From: Thermoactinomyces sp. DSM 45892
Lineage (GTDB): Bacteria; Bacillota; Bacilli; Thermoactinomycetales; Thermoactinomycetaceae
Direction: 5' to 3'
Assembly (NCBI RefSeq): GCF_900107305.1
Contig: NZ_FNPL01000002.1
Coordinates: 186,001-250,000, forward strand
DNA length: 64,000 nt
Positions 28,650 to 36,125 of the stretch are shown in pieces (position 1 is the stretch's first letter; every line of letters begins with the position of its first letter). A program made the position numbers and the translations under genes. The notes below the pieces were generated by a model. That model was not told where the DNA came from. It made no database searches and was given only the letters and a program-made list of their open reading frames with translations.

Positions 28650-29432
28650 TCAGATAATTGATGTTGTATGATTCTGATTCGTAATACTTTCTAGCAACGA
28701 GAGATACTCCTTCTGTAAAATAATATGAGAATGAGATAATGCTTTGCCAATTGGATGGGTCTCAAGTATTTGAGGTCGGGGGAGTCTATGATCTAAACAT
28801 AATTGGATCGTTTCCTCTATTTCTTGTGAATCCATTAATTGAATAGACATAAACAAACGTAAATCAATGTTCCATTTTTGTAAGTCCCTTTTCACCGCCC
28901 GTATCCCTGAAAAGTCTATTTTACCGTTTTTCGTTTTTTTCTGATTAAATATAAGGTCAAAGCAAAGAGTAAATGAAGTGAACGTATGTGTGAGTAACAT
29001 ATCTTCATGTATGTGTAAATCATCTACTAAAATTTGTATGGTTAGTGGATAAGGGGTTGATTGGATCAAGGTATTAATCGGATCGGGATCATGGAAATGA
29101 TCTGTCCCACTACATATAATCTCTTGAATCGAATGATTGAATGAATCGTATGATGTGAAAGAAGGACGAGCTCTATTCTCCATTTCGTCAACGATTTTTA
29201 TTTTATCTAAGACGAAGTGGTTTTCTAAAAAGGCAATGGTAGGGGAAAACAGAAATAGATTTACATGATCTATCCTTGTGGTGATGATGTCCGACTCTAC
29301 CTTTTTTACACCCAATAATTGGAGGTTTGTGTTGTTTACCTTATGGATTTGCCCGTTATTTTGCAAGACAATGTAGTGGCTATCGATTTCACGGTAGGCA
29401 ATTATTTTTTTAGGGTTTTCTTTATTCCACAA
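28650..29432 (-). CDS. Unrecognised protein, possibly a degenerate radical SAM-like protein
   Basis: A 260-residue protein with no firm match. The N-terminal part (IIAYREIDSHYIVLQNNGQI) is strand-rich, somewhat like a PqqD-type peptide-binding start. The C-terminal half resembles late strands and helices of SPASM-type radical SAM peptide maturases. Examples are GIRAVKRDLQKWNIDLRLFM and then LETHPIGKALSHSH followed by ILQKEYLSLLESI. There is no CxxxCxxC cluster motif, so it cannot be an active radical SAM enzyme. It is divergent from the PlcR-like regulator across a palindromic control region, so it may belong to the cluster's regulon. Confidence 0.5.
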   Translation of the reverse strand: MWNKENPKKIIAYREIDSHYIVLQNNGQIHKVNNTNLQLLGVKKVESDIITTRIDHVNLFLFSPTIAFLENHFVLDKIKIVDEMENRARPSFTSYDSFNHSIQEIICSGTDHFHDPDPINTLIQSTPYPLTIQILVDDLHIHEDMLLTHTFTSFTLCFDLIFNQKKTKNGKIDFSGIRAVKRDLQKWNIDLRLFMSIQLMDSQEIEETIQLCLDHRLPRPQILETHPIGKALSHSHIILQKEYLSLLESITNQNHTTSII

Positions 29433-29527
29433 TCAAACTCACTTCCTAGCATAAGGGCTCTTTACAATTATCAAACTTACACTAACAAAATATTGATTGT
29501 AAAGAAAGGGATCCTTTGAATTAGATC

Positions 29528-29551
29528 AATTGATACAAATATGTATCAATT
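29528..29551. promoter_or_regulatory. Palindrome between the divergent 28650 gene and the PlcR-like regulator
   Basis: Perfect 10-base arms AATTGATACA / TGTATCAATT with a 4-base spacer, lying 9 bases upstream of a possible promoter (TTACAA 29561-29566, 17 bases, TATAAT 29584-29589). Half-site AATTGATAC recurs upstream of the peptide gene. Confidence 0.55.
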
Positions 29552-29680
29552 TTTATTCAATTACAATCAATTTTGTATTAATATATAATAGAAGTTATTT
29601 TCAAACTTCAATACTTGCACTCACAGTTGATAATGGAATATTTACGAGACTGATTGAATACTGAAAGGTGAGAATGAAAA

Positions 29681-30571
29681 ATGGATTTCTCTAATGTTGG
29701 AGATAATATTAAACAATTACGAAAGACATTTGGCTTATCACAAAAAGAGCTAGCGGAAGGGATTTGTACGCAAGCGCAGATTAGCAAGATTGAAAATGGC
29801 TCCATTTATCCTTTATCGACCACGCTGTATTTAATCTCTCGCAAGTTGGGTGTAGATGTTAACTACTTTTTTGATATTTGTGAGACGCCTCGACTTGATT
29901 ATGCTCAAGAAGTGATCTTGCTAATTCAGGAGTATAAAAGAAAGCGTGATTACGAGAAGATATATCGTATTGTAAAGGCAGAAAAGACAAATCCTGTATT
30001 CCAAACATTGCGAAACAAACAGTTTCTAGTCTGGCATGAGGGGATCTGTCTTTATTATTTGAAAAAGAATAGTGAGGAATGTTTGCGTCTTTTAAAGCAA
30101 TCCCTAGATATGACACTTAGTGCTATTGTTTCGCTACGAGAAATAGAAATCCTAAATAGCATTGCTATTATCCATTGTGAAGAGAAAAACTTTGTAGGTG
30201 CGAACAAATACTTCGAAAAAGCAATTAAGCATTATGAAGTCTTGCCATATAAAAATGATGCCTCGATTATCATTCGTATTTATTACAACTACGCAAAGAG
30301 TCTATCGATCACAAGTGAGTATGAAAAGTCGATTGATTATTGTAATCGTGGGATCCGGCTTTGCCGTTCTAATGAGACGCTCTATTCCTTGGGAGAGCTC
30401 ATGTATCATCTGGGTTACAACTGGCTAAATCTGGGTCATCAGGTGAAAGCTATTCAATATATGAAGGAGTCTATTCAAATATTTGAGTTGCAACAAAATC
30501 AGCCATTTATTGATTATGTCGTAGCAGAAATTGCGAATATATCAGATGATCAAAATCTGGAGAAAGGGTAA
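29681..30571 (+). CDS. PlcR-like RRNPP quorum-sensing regulator (HTH-TPR)
   Basis: A 296-residue transcription regulator. The N-terminal XRE helix-turn-helix (about residues 8-62) contains LSQKELAEGICTQAQISKIE and IYPLSTTLYLISRKLGV. The rest is a TPR-like helical array (about 75-290) with repeated units such as NFVGANKYFEKAIKHYE and YEKSIDYCNRGIRLC. Domain order, length and the HTH phrase QISKIENGSIYP match PlcR of the Bacillus cereus group (285 residues). PlcR-like proteins bind a short reimported peptide encoded just downstream; such a gene is found at 30870. It lies immediately upstream of the NRPS cluster and is its likely activator. Confidence 0.85.
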   Translation: MDFSNVGDNIKQLRKTFGLSQKELAEGICTQAQISKIENGSIYPLSTTLYLISRKLGVDVNYFFDICETPRLDYAQEVILLIQEYKRKRDYEKIYRIVKAEKTNPVFQTLRNKQFLVWHEGICLYYLKKNSEECLRLLKQSLDMTLSAIVSLREIEILNSIAIIHCEEKNFVGANKYFEKAIKHYEVLPYKNDASIIIRIYYNYAKSLSITSEYEKSIDYCNRGIRLCRSNETLYSLGELMYHLGYNWLNLGHQVKAIQYMKESIQIFELQQNQPFIDYVVAEIANISDDQNLEKG

Positions 30572-30634
30572 TCTGTGACGAGTGGAAACATCATGCTTCA
30601 TTTCTCTGGGATGTTTCCGTGCGAGATGGTATGG

Positions 30635-30658
30635 GAAAGGGGTTATCCCTTTCTTTTT
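30635..30658 (+). terminator. Terminator of the regulator gene
   Basis: GAAAGGG / CCCTTTC with a 5-base loop and five T. A weaker hairpin GGAAACATC / GATGTTTCC lies just upstream (30584-30618). Confidence 0.8.
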
Positions 30659-30739
30659 ACTATTTTTGTATAAATATGATTTATTTAATACAATCTAAAT
30701 AATATTATTAGAGTTATTTTTTTCATGAGATAGTATAGG

Positions 30740-30759
30740 AATTGATGCGAAATTGATAC
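30740..30759 (+). promoter_or_regulatory. Direct half-sites upstream of the peptide gene
   Basis: AATTGATGC (30740-30748) and AATTGATAC (30751-30759), 11 bases apart, about one helical turn. The second is identical to the half-site of the palindrome upstream of the regulator. Confidence 0.45.
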
Positions 30760-30775
30760 CTGAAGAGTAAGGAAC

Positions 30776-30818
30776 TCTGACCATGTCAGATTCATGATTA
30801 TTCATAGCACTCTATAAT
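30776..30818 (+). promoter_or_regulatory. Dyad plus promoter of the signal-peptide gene
   Basis: Perfect dyad TCTGACCATGTCAGA (30776-30790) directly abuts a weak -35 (TTCATG, 30791-30796), followed by a 16-base spacer and a perfect TATAAT (30813-30818). A poor -35 with an adjoining dyad is the arrangement of an activator-dependent promoter. Confidence 0.55.
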
Positions 30819-30869
30819 ACTTTCTACAGGCACCCAGTGCTTGAAAATAGAGAGAATGAGGTGGCAATC

Positions 30870-30959
30870 TTGAAAAAAGTAAATTACCTTCTATCCATGG
30901 TAGCAGTCGCTGTGGTTCTGGGGACGCCAGTATTGTATACCCTACCATTTCAACATTAA
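30870..30959 (+). CDS. PapR-like secreted signal peptide precursor
   Basis: A 29-codon gene starting with TTG behind an excellent GAGGTGG ribosome site, 5 bases away. The product begins MKKVNYLL, has a hydrophobic core to about Gly18 and ends YTLPFQH. It is shorter than PapR of the B. cereus group (48 residues) but shares the plan: export signal, then a C-terminal active peptide. The last residues LPFQH closely resemble the PapR active ends LPFEF/LPFEY. Position directly downstream of a PlcR-like regulator is exactly that of papR. It is too short for routine gene calling. Function is inferred from context and these motifs. Confidence 0.68.
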   Translation: MKKVNYLLSMVAVAVVLGTPVLYTLPFQH

Positions 30960-30994
30960 AAGTCTCTTTGAGATAGCAAGTAGATATTTTCTCT

Positions 30995-31028
30995 TGTAGT
31001 TACATGGAAATTCTGGCATGTAACTACA
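30995..31028 (+). promoter_or_regulatory. Long dyad upstream of the biosynthetic operon promoter
   Basis: Perfect 12-base arms TGTAGTTACATG and CATGTAACTACA with a 10-base spacer. The inner part (ATG-N10-CAT) is like the PlcR box (TATGNANNNNTNCATA) but two bases longer. It ends 8 bases before the candidate -35. It could also act as a weak hairpin after the peptide gene, but no T-run follows. Confidence 0.55.
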
Positions 31029-31036
31029 TTCGTAAC

Positions 31037-31066
31037 TTGGATACAAATGTGGTTAGAAAGTATATC
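31037..31066 (+). promoter_or_regulatory. Candidate promoter of the NRPS/PKS operon
   Basis: TTGGAT (31037-31042), 18-base spacer, TATATC (31061-31066), just downstream of the long dyad. The string GATACAAAT here also occurs in the palindrome at 29528. Confidence 0.45.
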
Positions 31067-31107
31067 ATGATTTACCTATCTGAACACCAAGGAGACTATG
31101 TAAGAGT

Positions 31108-31632
31108 ATGGTTTTTGTTCTGAAATTAGTTGGATACTATTTGTTATGTAACCTTTATTCATATTTGATGCATCGGTTAGCTCATATACCGAGTAAGAAA
31201 AATCCGCTTTTTATCATTCATAGGGAACATCATAAAAATAAGTATGATGATGCAAAACCAAGCTTACCTGACTGGCCTAATTATTTCTTATGGTTTGGCA
31301 ATTTATATGCAACGTTAGATGTTTGGATTACACTCACGCTACCTCACATTATTGTGATATGGATAGACCCGATTCCAGGGTTGGTATTGTTTGTAATCCA
31401 CTATTTTTATGAAGTTTTCCTAGCTGCAACGGTATTAGATCATAACCCTCGTATTAAGGGGCCTATTACGAAAGTTCTTGCTGTTGGTGAATATCATATG
31501 AACCATCATTACTATATTAAAGGAAATTATGGTTTTTATATTACATTCTGGGATTTTGTCTTTGGAACCGTTTATAAGAAGAAATCACAGCAATATAGTA
31601 GGAAGACAAGGCATAGGGGTGAAAGCGCGTGA
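31108..31632 (+). CDS. Fatty acid hydroxylase/sterol desaturase-family membrane protein
   Basis: A 174-residue integral membrane di-iron enzyme. Histidine clusters are HRLAH (His22, His26), HREHH (38-42), HNP near 112 and HMNHH (130-134), the ligand pattern of the fatty acid hydroxylase superfamily. Hydrophobic segments lie at about 5-20 and 60-105. It should hydroxylate a lipid or acyl chain at the membrane. Its stop overlaps the start of NRPS-1 (GTGATG), so it is the first gene of the biosynthetic operon. The obvious role is to hydroxylate the acyl chain loaded by the starter C domain (inference). AAGGAG upstream is followed by an ATG-TAA start-stop pair at 31098 before the used ATG 31108. 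Confidence 0.82.
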   Translation: MVFVLKLVGYYLLCNLYSYLMHRLAHIPSKKNPLFIIHREHHKNKYDDAKPSLPDWPNYFLWFGNLYATLDVWITLTLPHIIVIWIDPIPGLVLFVIHYFYEVFLAATVLDHNPRIKGPITKVLAVGEYHMNHHYYIKGNYGFYITFWDFVFGTVYKKKSQQYSRKTRHRGESA

Positions 31633-34600
31633 TGTCCCAAGAAGGCAATCGTTTTCCACTGACACATCCTCAAAAACGGATTTGGTATATTGAAAAACTT
31701 ATTTCGGATTCTCCTATGCACCATATTTGTGGTACCGCTGAATTAAAAGGGGAAATCAATCTATCTCATTTAGAAGAGACGGTCCTCCGCTTTTTGAAGA
31801 AGCATGATTCATTTCACTTACATTTTTTTGAGGAGAATGAAGAGGTTTATCAGACTGTAAGTGAATGTACGCTCGATAAAATTGATTTTTTCGATTTTAG
31901 TCACGATGAGAATCCGTCAGAGTGCCTTGATCAGTGGATTCGAAAGGAAATAGAAAAACCGTTTTCAATGATAGGAAATGATTTGTTTTACTTAGCAATC
32001 TATCGAAAGAGCGAATCATGCTATGGATTATTTGTGAAGGTCCATCATTTGATTTTTGATGGCTGGTCTGTTCATCTTTTGGCCAAGCAGATTTGTGAAA
32101 TGTACGAAGGAGTTGAGGAGGAACACGATGCAGGCTCCTATCTTGATTATATTGGTAAGGAACAACGATATTTACAGTCTGACAGACTGATCAAGAATAA
32201 AGAGTTTTGGATGACGAAGTTTGAAACATTGCCAGAGCTTCTTTTTGCTGAGAATCAAGATGGATATGAAGGAAAACGTAAATCGTTTGTCATGGCTCCC
32301 TCTTTTTCGGCGAAAATGAAGGGGTTAGCGCAGGAGTACCAGTGCTCTCTAAACGAGTGCTACATTATGCTGGTGCAGATCTACTTACACAAGATAGTAG
32401 GAAGACGGGATATTGTGATTGGGACTCCTGTGTATAATCGCTCTGGCAAAAGAGAGAAAGAGACGATTGGCATGTTTACGAGTACGATGCCGCTTCGGTG
32501 CGAGATAGAGGTAGATTCTTCTGTAACGGAATACCTGAAGGCAGTGAAACGAGAGATTAGGCAATGTTATATGCATCAAAAGTATCCGTATGACTTACTG
32601 GCAAACGATCTTCAGTTAAAGAAGCATGGTTATGATTCTTTATTCCAACTTTGTGTGAATTACTATCATTTCCAAGCGCATAACGAACTGTTTGATCCGG
32701 AGGAGATTCATAACGGCCATCAGTTATTCCCCATGCAAATCGTAGTCAAGGATTGGTCCGAAGAAGGGAATCTGCAACTAGATTTCGACTATAGGACAAG
32801 TATGTTTACAGATGAATATATCGAGCAGATGAATGCTCGCATGATATATCTGGCCGAGCAGATCTTTCAAAATCCCGATGTTTCGATCGGTAATCTAACC
32901 TTGTTATCGGATGCAGAAAGGAAGGAGCTTGTATACGACTTCAATGATACAGATGCCGACTATCCGAAAGATAAAACGGTTACGGAACAGTTTGAAGAAC
33001 AAGTGCGCCATACGCCGAATCATATAGCGGTTTCTTGTCGAGATGAGTCTCTGTCCTATGCAGAATTAAATGGGAAGGCCAATCAATTGGCACGTTCTTT
33101 AGTGAATCGTGGGATTGGACGAGGCGATATAGTTGGAATTTTGGCAGATCATGCCCTCGATCTTCCTGTGGCGATCTTAGGGATATTAAAAACAGGTGCT
33201 GCTTATGTACCGATCGATGTGCAAACAGCGCCTAGTAGAATGGAAGAGATTCTACTAGATAGTGAAGCTTCTTCTCTCTTAACCAATCGAGAAGTGCCTA
33301 AAGATGTGAGATTTACGGGTACTGTGATGAATTTTCAAGATCCACACTGGTATACGGGAGATTCATCTAATCTAGATGTGAAATATTCCCCGAATGATTT
33401 GGTCTATATGATCTATACCTCTGGATCTACAGGCAAACCGAAGGGTGTGATGATCGAGCATAGGGGCTTGATGAACTATCTTTGGTGGGCGCGAAAGACG
33501 TATGTCAAAGATGTTCATGATTCTTTTGCACTGTATTCCTCGTTAGCGTTTGACTTAACCATCACTTCTATTTTTACTCCCTTAATAGGTGGCAATCAAA
33601 TTCGCGTTTATCCCGAAAATGATGATAATTTCGTGCTTTACGATATTTTGGAGGACAATCAAGTATCGATCATTAAGTTGACTCCTGCACATTTGTCCTT
33701 ATTGCAAGAGAAGACGTTTCCGCATTCAACCGTGAAGAGGCTCATTGTTGGCGGTGAGGAGTTAAAAGGGTCGCTTGCGCAAAGGATTCAAGATTCTTTT
33801 TACGGCAAGATTGAGATTTTGAATGAATATGGCCCAACTGAGACGGTTGTAGGCTGTATGATTCATCGATTTCATCCTGCTACTGATACAGATGCTACGG
33901 TTCCGATCGGGACTCCAGCGGATAATGTACAAATTTACCTTTTAGATGAAAAGCTAAAGCCTGTTCCAAAGGGATGTATAGGGGAGATGTATATATCTGG
34001 CGATGGTGTAGCAAGAGGATACTGGAATCGTGTAGATTTAACGGATCAATGTTTTATTGATAATCCTTTTAGGACAGGGAAGAAAATGTACAAGACAGGG
34101 GATCTAGCGAAGTTTCTAGACTGTGGCTTGATTGAGTATATAGGTCGTAAAGACCAGCAGGTGAAACTAAGAGGATACCGCATTGAATTATCTGAGATTG
34201 AGTACCGTCTGATGGAACTTCCTTATATAAAGGAGGCAGTGGTGATCGATCGGGTATCAAGTACGGGTCAAAAGCAGTTATATGCCTATCTCGTAAAGAT
34301 GACGGATGAGGATATTTCACCTCTTGCTATCAAGCAGGATTTAGCCAAGGTACTACCTACTTACATGGTTCCTGCATACTTCCTATTTATCGAACAGATT
34401 CCGCTTACGAAGAATGGCAAGGTGGATCGAAACCAGTTGCCGATAGAGGAGCCAAGTGTGATCGAAATCGATCCTGATCAAGTAGTAGGTGATCGGGAAC
34501 TACAAGTACTTACGGTGCTTCAAGAGATTTTGCAGATGGATTCTGTTCATTTGCAGGATGATTTCTATCAATTAGGTGGCGACTCGATTAAAGCGATTCA

Positions 34601-36095
34601 GATTGCTTCGAAGCTAAAACAGATAGGCTTGAAAATCCGTGCGAAGGATATACTGGCTCATTCTACGATTCATGAGATGGTGGCATGTGTAGAGGTAGAC
34701 CAGAATGAACAAAGCATGGAGCAAGGGATTGCGGAAGGAATGATTTCTCTGTCTCCGATCGCATCCTGGTTTTTCTCCCAATCGTTTCAAGAGGATCATC
34801 ATTGGAATCAATCGGTTTTATTAAATCTAAATAAGCGAGTGGAAGCAGATCAGATTGAGACCGTTATGGATGTATTGATTCGGCAACATGATACGCTACG
34901 AATCAATATAAACAGAGAGTCTGGAACGATGTTTTACAATCCAGCACATTTAAAGAGTCCCTTTCAACTGACGAGAGTCGATTTATCTCATCTCTCGTAT
35001 GAAAGTCAGCAGGCGGAGATGGAGCGACTAGGACTTCAGTTGAAATCTACGATGAATCTGGAAGAGGATCTATTAATTAATGCTTGTATTTTTGATTTAG
35101 GTGAGCAAGGGAAGAGGTTATTACTTACCGCACACCACCTCATTATGGACGCGGTATCATGGAGGATTTTGCTTGGCGATATGGCTGAGTTACTGGAAAA
35201 TCCAAATCAATCCGATCGTTTATTGCCAAAGACACATTCGTATCAATACTGGGTACATGAATTAAATTCTTATGCGACCAGGCTGACAGAGGATGATATT
35301 CAATATTGGAAGTCGATTGGCAAGAGGAAATCTGGTTTTTCGTCGTCTGATGTGCAAAGACAGGAAGTGCAGAAAGTGTCTACGCTTCGTGATCGATTAA
35401 ATGAAGAAGAGACAAGGGCATTATTAACCAGTGCTAATGAGGCTTTCAGTACAGAACCAGTTGAGTTGTTGCTTTCATCGCTTGCGCTAGCGATAAAGGA
35501 ACATACGAATCAAAGCCGTGTTTGCATCGAAATGGAAGGGCATGGACGAGAGGAATTTACACATGGGCTTGATCTATCGAGGACGATAGGCTGGTTTACC
35601 AGTATGTATCCCGTACTTCTAGAGGTTGAGGATGAGCCGTTTTCTACACAGATGAAATCGATGAAGGAACAGATACGCAAGGTTCCGAACAAGGGGCTTG
35701 ATTATCTGATTCTCAAACATATGTCTGATCGTTTGCAAGATGGAGATGAGCCATTAGTTCGCTTTAATTACCTAGGTGATTTTGATGCAACCGCTTATCC
35801 GAAATTTTTTACCTTTGCAAGTGAGTCTTCTGGGTCTGAGACTGGTAAAAATCATCTAACTGCTGTGATGGATCTAACCGCTATGATTGTCAATCAGGAG
35901 CTACAGCTGTCCATTACATATAACGAAAGCCATTTTCAAAATGAGGAGATACCCTCGTTTATGAAGCAATGGCTACATCATCTGAGAAGAATGATTGAGC
36001 AGTGTTGTAATCAGGAGCAAACGCAGTTTACGCCTTCTGACTTTGAAACGGTAAGTCTAAGTCAGGAGGAATTAGATTTGCTGACTGGTATATAA
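31632..36095 (+). CDS. NRPS-1: starter C-A(Asn)-PCP-E, prodrug module
   Basis: A 1,487-residue synthetase. Domains: C at 1-430 with HHLIFDG near 137 and the lipo-starter opening LTHPQKRIWYIEK. A at about 455-930 with YTSGSTGKPKG near 594 and NEYGPTE near 733. PCP with LGGDSIKA near 981. Epimerase from about 1030 with HHLIMDAVSWRIL near 1168, EGHGREEF near 1302 and TIGWFTSMYP. The ten-residue A-domain code I extract, DLTKIGEVGK, differs from the known Asn code by L to I. The product is thus N-acyl-D-Asn on the carrier, the leader used in prodrug pathways such as xenocoumacin and zwittermicin. Coupled to the hydroxylase gene. Confidence 0.9.
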   Translation: MSQEGNRFPLTHPQKRIWYIEKLISDSPMHHICGTAELKGEINLSHLEETVLRFLKKHDSFHLHFFEENEEVYQTVSECTLDKIDFFDFSHDENPSECLDQWIRKEIEKPFSMIGNDLFYLAIYRKSESCYGLFVKVHHLIFDGWSVHLLAKQICEMYEGVEEEHDAGSYLDYIGKEQRYLQSDRLIKNKEFWMTKFETLPELLFAENQDGYEGKRKSFVMAPSFSAKMKGLAQEYQCSLNECYIMLVQIYLHKIVGRRDIVIGTPVYNRSGKREKETIGMFTSTMPLRCEIEVDSSVTEYLKAVKREIRQCYMHQKYPYDLLANDLQLKKHGYDSLFQLCVNYYHFQAHNELFDPEEIHNGHQLFPMQIVVKDWSEEGNLQLDFDYRTSMFTDEYIEQMNARMIYLAEQIFQNPDVSIGNLTLLSDAERKELVYDFNDTDADYPKDKTVTEQFEEQVRHTPNHIAVSCRDESLSYAELNGKANQLARSLVNRGIGRGDIVGILADHALDLPVAILGILKTGAAYVPIDVQTAPSRMEEILLDSEASSLLTNREVPKDVRFTGTVMNFQDPHWYTGDSSNLDVKYSPNDLVYMIYTSGSTGKPKGVMIEHRGLMNYLWWARKTYVKDVHDSFALYSSLAFDLTITSIFTPLIGGNQIRVYPENDDNFVLYDILEDNQVSIIKLTPAHLSLLQEKTFPHSTVKRLIVGGEELKGSLAQRIQDSFYGKIEILNEYGPTETVVGCMIHRFHPATDTDATVPIGTPADNVQIYLLDEKLKPVPKGCIGEMYISGDGVARGYWNRVDLTDQCFIDNPFRTGKKMYKTGDLAKFLDCGLIEYIGRKDQQVKLRGYRIELSEIEYRLMELPYIKEAVVIDRVSSTGQKQLYAYLVKMTDEDISPLAIKQDLAKVLPTYMVPAYFLFIEQIPLTKNGKVDRNQLPIEEPSVIEIDPDQVVGDRELQVLTVLQEILQMDSVHLQDDFYQLGGDSIKAIQIASKLKQIGLKIRAKDILAHSTIHEMVACVEVDQNEQSMEQGIAEGMISLSPIASWFFSQSFQEDHHWNQSVLLNLNKRVEADQIETVMDVLIRQHDTLRININRESGTMFYNPAHLKSPFQLTRVDLSHLSYESQQAEMERLGLQLKSTMNLEEDLLINACIFDLGEQGKRLLLTAHHLIMDAVSWRILLGDMAELLENPNQSDRLLPKTHSYQYWVHELNSYATRLTEDDIQYWKSIGKRKSGFSSSDVQRQEVQKVSTLRDRLNEEETRALLTSANEAFSTEPVELLLSSLALAIKEHTNQSRVCIEMEGHGREEFTHGLDLSRTIGWFTSMYPVLLEVEDEPFSTQMKSMKEQIRKVPNKGLDYLILKHMSDRLQDGDEPLVRFNYLGDFDATAYPKFFTFASESSGSETGKNHLTAVMDLTAMIVNQELQLSITYNESHFQNEEIPSFMKQWLHHLRRMIEQCCNQEQTQFTPSDFETVSLSQEELDLLTGI

Positions 36096-36125
36096 AACCT
36101 ATAAAGATATGGAAGGAATTTTACA

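Noticed and set aside
30572-31107. A classical PlcR box (TATGNANNNNTNCATA)
   Set aside because: No exact or one-mismatch copy is seen. Only the longer ATG-N10-CAT dyad is present, so a different specificity is proposed.
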